DNA of 15,120 bases from Clostridiales bacterium (GCA_019422005.1 JAHZEF010000002.1:40877-55996), one strand, 5' to 3'. Counted from the stretch's first letter, positions 5,784-13,894 are shown. Notes: generated by a model from the sequence alone, not told the origin. Program-made: numbers and translations.

Positions 5784-8700
5784 ATGAGTATCATTCTATC
5801 CGCACTCCGCGGCCTTCCCGCCTACCAGAAGCTGCTGGCCGCGGCGGAGCACAACCAGGCGGCGGCCCTCTCCGGCGCGGGGCAGATCGCCCGGAGCCAT
5901 TTGATTGCCGCCCTGTCTGAGGACTGCCGGCGCCCCATGGTCGTGGTCTGTCAGGACGATACGGCGGCCAGGCGCATGCAGGGCGAATTGGCGGCGTTCC
6001 TCGGCGCGTCCGCGCCGGTCCTTCCCTCGCGGGACCTGACGTTCTACGACGCCGCCGTCGTCTCCCGCGGCTGGGAACAGCAGCGTCTGCGCCAGCTTTA
6101 CCGGCTGGCCTCCGGCGCCACGCGGCTGCAGATCACATCGCTGGAGGCGCTGTGCCTGCGGACCATGCCGCGGGAGGTCCTGTTCGCGTCTTCCCTGACG
6201 CTGCGCACCGGCGCCTCCTATCAGCTGGACGATCTGGTCCGCCGCCTGGAAGCGGCAGGCTATGCCCGCTGTTCCCTGGTGGAGGGCGTGGGGCAGTTTG
6301 CGCTGCGCGGCGGGATTCTGGACGTTTTTTCCCCTGCCTGTGACAATCCGCTCCGGGTGGAGTTCTTCGGCGACGAGCTGGATTCCATGGGGTATTTCGA
6401 CCCTCTGACCCAGCGGAGGACGGAAAACACGGCGGAGGCCGTCCTCCTGCCTGTGGCGGAAACGCAGCCGCGCCTGCACCCCGGCGGGCTGGCCGGGCTG
6501 TGCGGCGACCTTTCCGCGCTGATCGCCCGTCAGAAGCGGCGCAAGACGCCCAATGAAGCGCTGATCCAGACGCTGGAGCACGACCGGGAACTGCTGGAAA
6601 ACGGCGTCAGCCTGCCTGCGGCGGACCGCTACCTGTCGCTGATCTACCCGCAGGGGGCCACCGCTGCGGACTATATTTCCCGGGACGCGCTGGTGATCTT
6701 CTGCGACCACGGCAATCTGCTCCGCGCCGCCAGGCAGCGCCAGGAACAGCTGGGGCTGGAACTGGACAGCCTGCTGCAGGCCGGGATGCTGGCCGGGGAA
6801 CTGTGCACGTTTACGGAAGAATACGAGGACGTGTTCGACCGGTTTACCGGCCAGCCGGTCCTGTTCCTTGATAATTTCCTTTCCTCCGCCTATCCCAGGC
6901 GCCTGCCGCCGAAGGAGCTCCTCTCCATCACCGCCAAGCAGCTGCCGCCCTATGGCTCCAACCTGGACACTGCAGTCCAGGATTTGGGATACTATCAGAA
7001 AACCGGCTACGGCGTTCTGGTGCTGACCGGCAACCGGCGCCGGGGTGAAATCCTTCAGGGCATGCTGCGGGACGGCGGCGTCTCCTCTTTTCTGGCATAT
7101 CCGGCCGATCATCTGCCGCAGCGGAACCAGATCCTCCTGACCGACGGCGCCCTGCCCGCAGGCGTGGAATATCCGGAGCTGCAGCTGGCAATCCTGACAG
7201 AGGGGCAGCTTGCCGCTTCCCCGACGCGCCGGAAGGCGCCGGCGGCCAAAAAAAAGGCGACCAACCGGCAGAAGCTCAATTCCTTCACCGACCTGAGCCC
7301 CGGCGATCTGGTGGTTCACGAATATCACGGAATCGGCCGCTATGTGGGCATGGAGCAGATGAAGGTGGACGGCGTTGTCAAGGACTACGTCAAAATCGCC
7401 TATCAGGGCACCGACGCGCTGTTCGTCCCGGCCACACAGCTGGATCTGGTCAGCAAATACATCGGCGGCGGCGAGGACACGCCCATCCGGCTCAACAAGC
7501 TGGGCGGGGACCAGTGGCAGAAGGCCAAGGCCAAGGCGCGCCATGCCGCCAAAGACCTGGCGGCGGATCTGATCAGGCTTTACGCCGAACGCCAGCGCCG
7601 CATGGGCTACGCTTTTTCCGCCGATTCGCCCTGGCAGACCGAATTTGAAGCGGCCTTTGAATATGCGGAAACCGACGACCAGCTGCGCTGCGCCGCGGAA
7701 ATCAAGGGCGACATGGAAAGCCCGCAGCCCATGGACCGGCTGCTTTGCGGCGACGTGGGCTTCGGCAAGACCGAAGTGGCCCTCCGGGCCGCCATGAAGT
7801 GCATGCTTGACGGCAAGCAGGTCGCCATCCTGGTCCCCACCACCGTCCTGGCGCAGCAGCACTATGTGACGGCCATGAAGCGGTTTTCCGGCTTCCCGGT
7901 GAACATCGACGTGCTTTCCCGGTTCCGGACGCCGGCGCAGCAGAAGGCCACGCTGCAGAATCTCAGCGAGGGCCGGCTGGACCTGATCATCGGCACGCAC
8001 AAGCTGCTGCAGAAAGACGTCCGCTTCAAGGATCTGGGGCTTCTGATCGTGGATGAGGAGCAGCGCTTCGGCGTCACCCACAAGGAGCGGCTCAAGGAAC
8101 TCTCCGTGGGCGTGGACGTCCTGACGCTCTCGGCAACCCCGATCCCCAGAACGCTGAATATGGCGCTGTCCGGCATCCGCGACATGTCCACCATTGAGGA
8201 GCCGCCTCATGACCGGTATCCCGTCCAGACCTTTGTGCTGGAGCACAGCGACGCGGTTCTGGACGACGCCATCCGCCGCGAGCTGGAGCGCGGCGGACAG
8301 GTCTACTATCTCCACAACCGGGTGGAAACCATTGACCGCTGCGCCGCGCGCATCAAAGCCCGCTTTCCGGACGCCGAGGTTGCCACAGCCCACGGCAAGA
8401 TGAACGAGGAGCAGCTGGGCGACGTGATGCAGCGGATGGACGACGGTGAAATCCAGGTGCTTGTCTGCACCACCATCATTGAAACCGGCATTGACATCTC
8501 CAACGTCAACACCCTGATTATTGAAGACGCCGACCGCTTCGGCCTCTCCCAGCTGCATCAGCTCCGCGGCCGCGTGGGCCGCTCCAACCGGCACGCTTTC
8601 TGCTATCTGACCTTCCGCAGAGGCAAAGTCCTCAGTGAAGTGGCGGAAAAGCGGCTCTCCGCCATCCGGGACTTCGCGGAATTCGGCTCCGGCTTTAAAA

Positions 8701-9296
8701 TTGCCATGCGGGATCTGGAGATCCGGGGCGCCGGCGACCTGCTGGGCGCGGAACAGTCGGGGCACATGATGAGCGTGGGCTACGACATGTACCTGAAGCT
8801 TCTGGAAGAGGCCGTCCTGGAAGAGCGCGGCGAAGAGCGTCCCCATGAGGCGGAATGCACCTGCGATCTCAACATCACTGCAAACATCGACAAGCTGTAC
8901 GTACCGTCCGGAGAGCAGCGCATGGACCTCTACCGCCGCATGGCGGCCGTCCGTTCCGAGGAGGACGCCGACGACCTGCTGGACGAGATCGTCGACCGCT
9001 ATGGCGACCCGCCCAAGGGCGTAATGAACCTGATTGCCGTGGCGCTGCTGCGGGCCCGGGCCGCTGCCGCGGGCATCATAGAGATCACCCAGCGCAGCGG
9101 CCAGCTGCTGTTCACACTGGAATCGCTGGATTTTGCGGCGGTCTCCGGCGTCTGCGCCGAGCCTGCCTTCCAGGGAAAGGTCTATTTCTCCGCCGGCTCC
9201 ATCCCCAGGCTGAGCTGGAAGCTCCGGGGGCAGGAGGATCCTCTGAAGTCGGCGCAGGAATTTGTCGCACGATACGCCTCCTTCCGGACTCTGTAA
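5784..9296 (+). CDS. mfd: Transcription-repair coupling factor Mfd
   Basis: An ATP-driven DNA translocase that removes RNA polymerase stalled at lesions and recruits the UvrABC excision system. The 1170 residues match the family. In order: UvrB-like N-terminal domains (about 1-340, with the GGILDVFSP and RVEFFGDELDSM segments); a basic linker (about 480-498); the RNA polymerase interaction domain (about 500-560, LSPGDLVVHEYHGIGRYVGM); helicase lobe 1 with Walker A LLCGDVGFGKTEVALRAAMK (about 652-671) and DEEQ (about 756); the motif TLSATPIPRTLNMALSG; lobe 2 with TAHGKMNEEQL (about 868), TTIIETGIDISN and QLHQLRGRVGRSNR; and a C-terminal TRCF domain (about 1020-1165). ATG 5784 has GAGG 7 nt upstream. 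There are no frame breaks. Identification is secure. Confidence 0.98.
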   Translation: MSIILSALRGLPAYQKLLAAAEHNQAAALSGAGQIARSHLIAALSEDCRRPMVVVCQDDTAARRMQGELAAFLGASAPVLPSRDLTFYDAAVVSRGWEQQRLRQLYRLASGATRLQITSLEALCLRTMPREVLFASSLTLRTGASYQLDDLVRRLEAAGYARCSLVEGVGQFALRGGILDVFSPACDNPLRVEFFGDELDSMGYFDPLTQRRTENTAEAVLLPVAETQPRLHPGGLAGLCGDLSALIARQKRRKTPNEALIQTLEHDRELLENGVSLPAADRYLSLIYPQGATAADYISRDALVIFCDHGNLLRAARQRQEQLGLELDSLLQAGMLAGELCTFTEEYEDVFDRFTGQPVLFLDNFLSSAYPRRLPPKELLSITAKQLPPYGSNLDTAVQDLGYYQKTGYGVLVLTGNRRRGEILQGMLRDGGVSSFLAYPADHLPQRNQILLTDGALPAGVEYPELQLAILTEGQLAASPTRRKAPAAKKKATNRQKLNSFTDLSPGDLVVHEYHGIGRYVGMEQMKVDGVVKDYVKIAYQGTDALFVPATQLDLVSKYIGGGEDTPIRLNKLGGDQWQKAKAKARHAAKDLAADLIRLYAERQRRMGYAFSADSPWQTEFEAAFEYAETDDQLRCAAEIKGDMESPQPMDRLLCGDVGFGKTEVALRAAMKCMLDGKQVAILVPTTVLAQQHYVTAMKRFSGFPVNIDVLSRFRTPAQQKATLQNLSEGRLDLIIGTHKLLQKDVRFKDLGLLIVDEEQRFGVTHKERLKELSVGVDVLTLSATPIPRTLNMALSGIRDMSTIEEPPHDRYPVQTFVLEHSDAVLDDAIRRELERGGQVYYLHNRVETIDRCAARIKARFPDAEVATAHGKMNEEQLGDVMQRMDDGEIQVLVCTTIIETGIDISNVNTLIIEDADRFGLSQLHQLRGRVGRSNRHAFCYLTFRRGKVLSEVAEKRLSAIRDFAEFGSGFKIAMRDLEIRGAGDLLGAEQSGHMMSVGYDMYLKLLEEAVLEERGEERPHEAECTCDLNITANIDKLYVPSGEQRMDLYRRMAAVRSEEDADDLLDEIVDRYGDPPKGVMNLIAVALLRARAAAAGIIEITQRSGQLLFTLESLDFAAVSGVCAEPAFQGKVYFSAGSIPRLSWKLRGQEDPLKSAQEFVARYASFRTL

Positions 9297-9320
9297 CCGT
9301 TGTTGCTTTTCGAACAAAAT

Positions 9321-9342
9321 TGTAATGGAAACGTAACAGAAA
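9321..9342 (+). promoter_or_regulatory. Tandem 11-bp repeat, OmpR/WalR-like binding site
   Basis: TGTAATGGAAA (9321-9331) is followed directly by CGTAACAGAAA (9332-9342), 8 of 11 identical. Written as half-sites it is TGTAAT-N5-CGTAAC, one base from the WalR consensus TGTWAH-N5-TGTWAH known from low-GC Gram-positives. It ends 5 bp before the -35 of the VanW gene, the place where OmpR-family activators usually bind, and the gene makes a wall-associated protein. The regulator itself is not in the window. Confidence 0.5.
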
Positions 9343-9347
9343 TGTCC

Positions 9348-9377
9348 TTGCTAATGGGGTAAAAAGTACGATATAAT
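9348..9377 (+). promoter_or_regulatory. Promoter of the VanW-family gene
   Basis: A -35 TTGCTA (9348-9353) and a perfect -10 TATAAT (9372-9377) are separated by 18 bp. The predicted start near 9384 gives a leader of about 75 nt to the ATG at 9459. The imperfect -35 and longer spacer fit a promoter helped by an activator bound at the repeat immediately upstream. Confidence 0.7.
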
Positions 9378-9458
9378 GAAGTACCGCCGGGGGACAGGTT
9401 CCGCCGGCCCGGTGTTATCGCATTTCGCGCCATGTGCGTCTTATTTTAGGAGAATACC

Positions 9459-11336
9459 ATGGGAAAATTTGAAAAGCCTAGAACGCAGAAACCAAAACAG
9501 CCCAAGCCCACGGCGGCCCAGAAAAAGCAGGCCGCCGGGAATGCCGGAAAGCGCGGCGGCAGGGGCGCAAAAACCACCGTCCTGGTGGTCCTGGCCGTGC
9601 TGGCCGCCCTGGTCATCGGTTTTGTCGGCTATGCCGTCGCCATTCATAAAACCGGCGATATTTTCCCCAACGTCTATGTGGCCGGCGTCAACGTCGGCGG
9701 CATGTCCAGGGAAGAGGCCGCCGGCGCCGTACAGCAGGCGGTGGATCAGACTTACGGCACCTCGACGCTGACCGTCAAGCTGCCGGACCGCACGCTGTCC
9801 TTCGAGCCGGCGGACACCAAAGTCAGCCTGGACGTCGCCGCCGCCGTGGAGAAAGCCTGGCAGTATGGGCGCGATCAGGGGATTTTCAAGACCCTTTCCC
9901 TCCGGCTGTCCGCTTCGGCAGAGGAGCACTTCATCAACATTGAAGAGTGTCTGACGCTGGACGAGGACTATATCCGGTCCGCCATTGATCAGGTGGCTGC
10001 GGAAGTCCAGTCCGACCGCAGGGATTCCACCTTTGAAGTGGCCGCGGACAAGTCGTCGGTCACCATTCAGGTGGGTTCCAGCCAGCGCAGCCTGGACGCC
10101 GACGCGCTCTATGAGGCGGTGATCACCGCCTTTATGAACAACGATTTTTCAGCGCTGTCCGCCTCCTATGACGAGACGGTCTACACGCCTGTGGATCTGG
10201 ACGCGCTCTACGACGAACTCTGCACCAACATGGCCGACGCCTACTATGACGCGGAGAAGAAGGAAATCGTCGAAGAGGTGGAGGGCTACGGATTCGATCT
10301 TGCCGCCGCCAAGCAGCAGCAGGCCATGGCCGCCGAGGGCAGCACCCTGACCCTGACCCTGCAGGAAATTGATCCCGAGGTCACCAAGGCCAGCCTGGAG
10401 GAAAAGCTGTTCCACGACGTGCTGGGCGGAAATTCCAGCAAGCACACCTGGAACCCCAGCCGCACCAACAACCTGGATCTGGCCTGCAAGGCCATCGACG
10501 GCACCATCCTCAATCCCGGCGATATCTTCTCCTTCAACGAAATCGTGGGAGAGCGCACCGCCGCTAAGGGGTATCAGGCCGCTACCGTATTCGTCTCCGG
10601 AGACTCCAAGCCGGAGCTGGGCGGCGGCGTCTGCCAGGTCGCCTCCACCATTTACTACAGCGCCCTGCTGGCGGATCTGAATATTGTGGAACGCCTGGAA
10701 CACATGTTTACCGTGGACTATGTGCCCATGGGAATGGACGCCACCATCTACTGGGGAAGCAATGTGGACTTTAAATTTGAGAATTCCACCAGCTATCCCA
10801 TCCGCGTCGACGCCAGCGTGTCTGACGGGTACGTCCACATCGCTCTGGTGGGCACCAGGGAAACCAACACCACGGTGGAACTGAAGTACGAAGTCATCTC
10901 CACCGCAGGCTGGAAGGATGTGGAGAAGGTGGACGAGACCAAACCGGCCGACTACAAAGAGGTCACCCAGTCCCCCTACACCGGATATAAGACGATCACC
11001 TACAAGCGCTATCTGGATGCGGACAAGAACCCCATCAGCGAATGGGAGAAAGTACAGTTCCCCAACAGCACCTATCAGAAACGCGACCGCGTCACCACCA
11101 TCGGCAAGCAGCCGGAGACGCCGGCAGACCCTGCCGTACCGACCACTCCTGAAGATCCCGCAACTCCCACCGACCCCGCCGTTCCCACAACGCCGACAGA
11201 CCCCGGTACCACAGACCCCGGAACGACTGATCCGGGAACCACCGACCCCGGTACCACGGATCCCGGCGCCACCGATCCCGGTACCACGGACCCTGGCACC
11301 ACAGATCCGGGCAATGGGTCAGAGATTCTGGAATAA
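9459..11336 (+). CDS. Membrane-anchored VanW-family protein with PG-binding-like and G5 domains
   Basis: A predicted envelope protein of 625 residues, probably anchored by one helix with most of the chain outside. The N-terminus is a Lys/Pro-rich cytoplasmic tip (1-37), then a membrane helix (about 38-62, TVLVVLAVLAALVIGFVGYA). Two peptidoglycan-binding-4-like regions follow (about 70-290; the first contains VYVAGVNVGGMSREEAAGAV). The VanW domain is at about 336-450 (ILNPGDIFSFNEIVGERT, ELGGGVCQVASTIYYSALL). A G5-like domain is at about 475-545, and a Pro/Thr-rich tail ends in eight five-residue repeats. VanW proteins occur in some vancomycin-resistance clusters, but most copies, like this one, stand alone, and their biochemical role is not established. 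ATG 9459 has AGGAG 6 nt upstream. Expression may be under an OmpR-type activator. There is no LPXTG anchor. Confidence 0.9.
   Translation: MGKFEKPRTQKPKQPKPTAAQKKQAAGNAGKRGGRGAKTTVLVVLAVLAALVIGFVGYAVAIHKTGDIFPNVYVAGVNVGGMSREEAAGAVQQAVDQTYGTSTLTVKLPDRTLSFEPADTKVSLDVAAAVEKAWQYGRDQGIFKTLSLRLSASAEEHFINIEECLTLDEDYIRSAIDQVAAEVQSDRRDSTFEVAADKSSVTIQVGSSQRSLDADALYEAVITAFMNNDFSALSASYDETVYTPVDLDALYDELCTNMADAYYDAEKKEIVEEVEGYGFDLAAAKQQQAMAAEGSTLTLTLQEIDPEVTKASLEEKLFHDVLGGNSSKHTWNPSRTNNLDLACKAIDGTILNPGDIFSFNEIVGERTAAKGYQAATVFVSGDSKPELGGGVCQVASTIYYSALLADLNIVERLEHMFTVDYVPMGMDATIYWGSNVDFKFENSTSYPIRVDASVSDGYVHIALVGTRETNTTVELKYEVISTAGWKDVEKVDETKPADYKEVTQSPYTGYKTITYKRYLDADKNPISEWEKVQFPNSTYQKRDRVTTIGKQPETPADPAVPTTPEDPATPTDPAVPTTPTDPGTTDPGTTDPGTTDPGTTDPGATDPGTTDPGTTDPGNGSEILE
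11196..11315 (+). repeat. Eight 15-bp units encoding Thr-Asp-Pro-Gly-Thr repeats
   Basis: Eight in-frame 15-bp units encode TDPGT six times, TDPGA once and TDPGN once, at the end of the VanW-family protein. Third-base differences between units (ACA/ACT/ACC, GGT/GGA/GGC) show that the array is not a fresh duplication. Such tails usually act as flexible wall-spanning stalks, and the unit number may vary between strains by slippage or recombination. Confidence 0.9.
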
Positions 11337-11346
11337 TCCCAAAACC

Positions 11347-11379
11347 ATCCCCCCGGGAGGCGGCGCCTCCCGGGGGGAT
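11347..11379 (+). terminator. Strong GC hairpin after the VanW-family gene
   Basis: A perfect 15-bp stem pairs 11347-11361 with 11365-11379 around a GGC loop (core CCCCGGGAGGC/GCCTCCCGGGG). It begins 10 nt after the stop codon. A second small hairpin, GCTGCC-gcag-GGCAGC (11385-11400), follows at once. There is no U-tract on the plus strand. Confidence 0.6.
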
Positions 11380-11400
11380 CTGCAGCTGCCGCAGGGCAGC

Positions 11401-11817
11401 GGACGCCGGCCCTTGCAAACCGGCAGCAGAAGGCGGACAGGGTGCAAACCCCTTTCTCCCGGCAGGTTTCAGCAGCTGTCTGCAGCCTCATCGCGCACCC
11501 GGAATCTGAGCCAGCGCCGGAACCGGCAGAACGCAGAGCGCCGCTTCCAGCCGGCTCTCCCGAAGCATCCGGATCCGGTCCCGCCGCCCTTTGGATAAAA
11601 AAGCCGTCCATGCGCGGCACCGGCGTCCGGCACGCTCCGCTGTACTTCCAACCGCCGCGCCGCCTCCCTTCGCCGGCCCCGCATGCATTGGCCAGAGCCG
11701 CTGCGGCCAGGCCCTGCATTCCCCGTACGGCTCTCCCCGGGCGACCTCCCGTCCGCTTCACCTTATTTGGGCCGCCGCAATCACCGGAGCCTGCCGGCGG
11801 ACGCTCCTGCAAACTGC
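11401..11817. other. Gene-less stretch between convergent genes
   Basis: These 417 bp lie between the terminal hairpins of the convergent VanW-family and MATE genes. Open frames cross it on both strands, but none has a ribosome binding site, a recognisable domain or sensible composition; they are Arg/Pro/Ala-rich products of GC-rich DNA. The element TGCAAACC occurs twice (11414-11421, 11443-11450) and CTGCAAAC once near 11807. I see no tRNA, rRNA, tmRNA or SRP signature. It may be spacer, a decayed gene or an unrecognised RNA. Confidence 0.5.
11596..11618 (-). terminator. Weak T-tailed hairpin on the minus strand
   Basis: Read leftward, GCCG (11615-11618) and CGGC (11603-11606) form a 4-bp stem with an 8-nt loop, followed by six T (11597-11602). 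It could be a backup stop for the MATE transcript or the end of an unrecognised leftward RNA. The stem is short and the call is tentative. Confidence 0.25.
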
Positions 11818-11848
11818 ACACCCCCGGAGGCAGCGCCTCCGGGGGTGT
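11818..11848 (-). terminator. Strong GC hairpin after the MATE gene
   Basis: A perfect 14-bp stem pairs 11818-11831 with 11835-11848 around a 3-nt loop (core CCCCCGGAGGC/GCCTCCGGGGG). It lies 36 nt past the leftward MATE stop. No U-tract follows in that direction. The stem core is nearly the same as that of the hairpin ending the convergent VanW-family gene. Confidence 0.55.
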
Positions 11849-11884
11849 CGGCGTCTGCCCCGCACAGGTAGATGCGGCAGACGG

Positions 11885-13300
11885 TCACGCTTCCAATGCG
11901 CCGTCCGTTCTCTCCAGCCGCTTCATGGCATGCCGGAACTGGAAAAAGAACATGGTGGCAGTCGTGATAACCGCCAGCGTGTCCGCCACCGGTTCCGCCA
12001 GAAATACCGCCGTGGTTTTTTCCACGGGCAGCACGGCAGGCAGCAGATAAATCAATGGAATCAGCAGAAAAACCTTCCGCAGCAGCGCCAGAAACAGGGA
12101 GCTTTTCGCATTTCCCAGCGCCACAAAGGTCTGCTGGCAGGCCAGCTGAATGCCGAACAGGCAGGATGTCGCCATATAAATCCGCAGCGCCCGCTTCCCC
12201 AGCGTCACCAGATTCGGATCATCGTTGAAGATATGGATAAACATGGTTGGGAACAGCTGTACGGCCGCCCACAGCAGTGTGGAAAACGTGACGGCACAGA
12301 TCAGCTGATAGCGGAACGCAGTCCGTACCCGCTCCGGCTGCCGCGCGCCGTAGTTGTAGCTGAGGATGGGCTGCGCCCCCTGGGTCAGCCCCTGCAGCGG
12401 CAGCATGGAAAACTGCATCACACTGGTCAGAATCGTCATGGCGCCCACCGCCAGGTCTCCGCCGTACTTCCGCAGAGACGTGTTGAAGCAGACGGCAATC
12501 AGGCTTTCCGTGGCCATCATGATAAACGGCGACAGGCCCAGCGCCATGCTGGGCAGCAGGATCCGCGCTTCCGGCCGCAGATATTTCAGGCGGATCCGCA
12601 GCGTTGTTTTCCTGCCGGTCAGGAACAGCAGGATCCAGACCATGCTGACCGCCTGGGAAAGGATTGTGGCCAGCGCGGCGCCCACCACGCCCATGTCAAA
12701 GACAAAGATAAAAATGGGATCGAGAATAATGTTGCACACAGCGCCGATCAGCACCGTCAGCATGCTGGTGGTTGTGAAGCCCTGCGCGCTGATAAACGCG
12801 TTAAGGCCCAAGGTCACCTGCACAAACAGCGTGCCCAGCGCATAGACTTTCAGATACTGCACGCCGTAGAGCAGGGTGTTGTCCGTGCCGGCCGTACCGT
12901 CGCTGGCCCCGAAGGTCCGAAGCATGGGCTCGGCAAAGCAGTAAAACACCGCCGTCAGAATCACCGACAGCACAACCAGCGCCGTTACGGAATTGCCCAG
13001 CGTTTTTTCCGCCTGTTCCTGATCGCCCTTTCCCAGAAAGATGGAGGCCCGCGGCGCCGCCCCCATGCCGATCAGGTAGGAAAACGCCGTGATGATCATG
13101 ATCAGCGGCAGGCATACGCCCACGCCGGTCAGCGCCACACGGCCCACCGTGTCGGTGGGCTGGATATGGCCGATATACATCCGGTCCACCAAATTATAGA
13201 GAAGGTTGATGATCTGCGCCGCAATGGCCGGCGCAGCCAGCTTCAGCAGCAGCTTGCCCACCGGCTCCCTGCCCAAAGCTTCCGTTTGTTTCTGCTGCAT
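11885..13300 (-). CDS. MATE-family multidrug efflux transporter
   Basis: A cation-coupled antiporter of the MATE family in the cytoplasmic membrane, 471 residues against about 450 for the MepA-like branch, with the expected 12 hydrophobic segments across two pseudo-repeats. Typical features are LAAPAIAAQIINLLYNLVDR near the N-terminus (first helix, about 21-40), GMGAAPRASIFLGKGDQEQA at the end of helix 2 (about 78-97), the helix 5-6 segment LIGAVCNIILDPIFIF, and in the second half MQFSMLPLQGLTQGAQPILS (about 300-319) followed by YNYGARQPERV. The ATG at 13300 follows GGAAAGAGGCGG. It is divergent from a marR gene, with which it shares an operator. That layout recalls MepR/MepA of Staphylococcus, so induction by toxic, probably cationic or amphipathic, compounds is inferred. 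The actual substrate is unknown. Confidence 0.95.
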   Translation of the reverse strand: MQQKQTEALGREPVGKLLLKLAAPAIAAQIINLLYNLVDRMYIGHIQPTDTVGRVALTGVGVCLPLIMIITAFSYLIGMGAAPRASIFLGKGDQEQAEKTLGNSVTALVVLSVILTAVFYCFAEPMLRTFGASDGTAGTDNTLLYGVQYLKVYALGTLFVQVTLGLNAFISAQGFTTTSMLTVLIGAVCNIILDPIFIFVFDMGVVGAALATILSQAVSMVWILLFLTGRKTTLRIRLKYLRPEARILLPSMALGLSPFIMMATESLIAVCFNTSLRKYGGDLAVGAMTILTSVMQFSMLPLQGLTQGAQPILSYNYGARQPERVRTAFRYQLICAVTFSTLLWAAVQLFPTMFIHIFNDDPNLVTLGKRALRIYMATSCLFGIQLACQQTFVALGNAKSSLFLALLRKVFLLIPLIYLLPAVLPVEKTTAVFLAEPVADTLAVITTATMFFFQFRHAMKRLERTDGALEA

Positions 13301-13319
13301 GGAATCCGCCTCTTTCCAG

Positions 13320-13349
13320 TTGACATACTTCCTTGTTTCATGCTAAAAT
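13320..13349 (+). promoter_or_regulatory. Promoter of the marR gene
   Basis: A perfect -35 TTGACA (13320-13325) and an extended -10 TGC-TAAAAT (13341-13349) are separated by 18 bp. The operator palindrome begins inside the -10, which predicts negative autoregulation. The leader is about 40 nt. Confidence 0.75.
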
Positions 13350-13367
13350 AGTTTACACGAAAACTAT
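13348..13367. promoter_or_regulatory. Palindromic MarR-type operator shared by both genes
   Basis: ATAGTTT (13348-13354) and AAACTAT (13361-13367) form a perfect 7-bp inverted repeat with a 6-bp centre, 20 bp in all. This is the size and symmetry typical of sites for winged-helix MarR dimers. It overlaps the -10 of the MATE promoter fully and the end of the marR -10. Confidence 0.75.
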
Positions 13368-13378
13368 CTGTCTGTCAA
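13350..13378 (-). promoter_or_regulatory. Promoter of the MATE gene
   Basis: On the minus strand a perfect -35 TTGACA (13373-13378) and a -10 TAAACT (13350-13355) are separated by 17 bp. The palindrome 13348-13367 covers the -10 and part of the spacer, so a bound repressor would block polymerase. Confidence 0.75.
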
Positions 13379-13396
13379 CCTTTTGGAGGCGGCAAA

Positions 13397-13852
13397 ATGG
13401 ACCAAATACAATTTGACCAGATTACCCAGTTTCTGCGGCTGCAGAAGCAGATTATGGAATCTTACGACAGCTATCTTTCCGCCGCCGCCCGCCGCATCGG
13501 CCTCACCAAGCCGGAAGCCGACATCCTGCTGTTTCTGGCCAACAACCCGCAGTTCCACACCGCCAGGGATGTGGTCGCGCTCCGCGGTTTTTCCAAAACT
13601 TACGTATCCAAAGCTGTGGATCTGCTGGCCGGCCGCGGCCTGCTGGAAACGGAGACCAGCGCGGCAGACCGCAGGATGCAGGTCCTGCGCCTGACAAAAA
13701 GCGCCGTGCAGCCCGCCCGGATTCTGCAGCGGGCGCAAAGCGCCTACTTTCAGGCGCTGGGCAGCGGCATCACTTCCGAGGAAGCCGCCGTCCTCCGCCG
13801 CCTGGTTCAGCATATTCAGGACCATCTGCGGCAGATCCGCCCCATCCCTTAG
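13397..13852 (+). CDS. MarR-family transcriptional regulator
   Basis: A dimeric winged-helix DNA-binding protein of 151 residues, the usual MarR size. The N-terminal dimer helix (about 1-30) is followed by the winged helix GLTKPEADILLFLANNPQFH, TARDVVALRGFSKTYVSKAV (recognition helix about 68-78), LLAGRGLLETETSAADRRMQ (wing with the conserved Asp-Arg) and a C-terminal helix returning to the dimer interface (about 105-148). ATG 13397 has GGAGG 7 nt upstream. It is divergent from the MATE transporter gene and the two promoters share one palindrome, so it is inferred to repress both itself and the pump until a ligand releases it. No redox-type cysteine sensor is present; the protein has no cysteine, so control by ligand binding is more likely than by oxidation. 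Confidence 0.93.
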   Translation: MDQIQFDQITQFLRLQKQIMESYDSYLSAAARRIGLTKPEADILLFLANNPQFHTARDVVALRGFSKTYVSKAVDLLAGRGLLETETSAADRRMQVLRLTKSAVQPARILQRAQSAYFQALGSGITSEEAAVLRRLVQHIQDHLRQIRPIP

Positions 13853-13894
13853 CGCCTTTTGCCGCGCCGCACCGGCGGGCCGGTGAAAAACAGC

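Noticed and set aside
7248..7255. Run of eight A in the mfd linker as a programmed slippage site
   Set aside because: It encodes Lys codons in a basic linker, the frame is open on both sides, and no stimulatory structure was seen.
5796..9317. 1173-codon open frame on the minus strand opposite mfd
   Set aside because: It mirrors the whole mfd gene, has no recognisable domain and no start signals. It is a striking case of a long antisense frame, but explained by codon bias of mfd in GC-rich DNA.
11196..11315. CRISPR-like array
   Set aside because: 15-bp units without spacers, in frame and at the end of a protein gene; it is a coding repeat.
11380..11817. A structured housekeeping RNA (tmRNA, RNase P, 6S) in the convergent gap
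   Set aside because: None of the conserved cores of these RNAs could be recognised by eye; a covariance-model search would be needed to exclude it fully.
11591..13351. 586-codon open frame on the plus strand opposite the MATE gene
   Set aside because: Arg/Gln/His-rich with no domain, no ribosome binding site, and covers a well-supported membrane transporter gene on the other strand; it is a GC-rich shadow frame.
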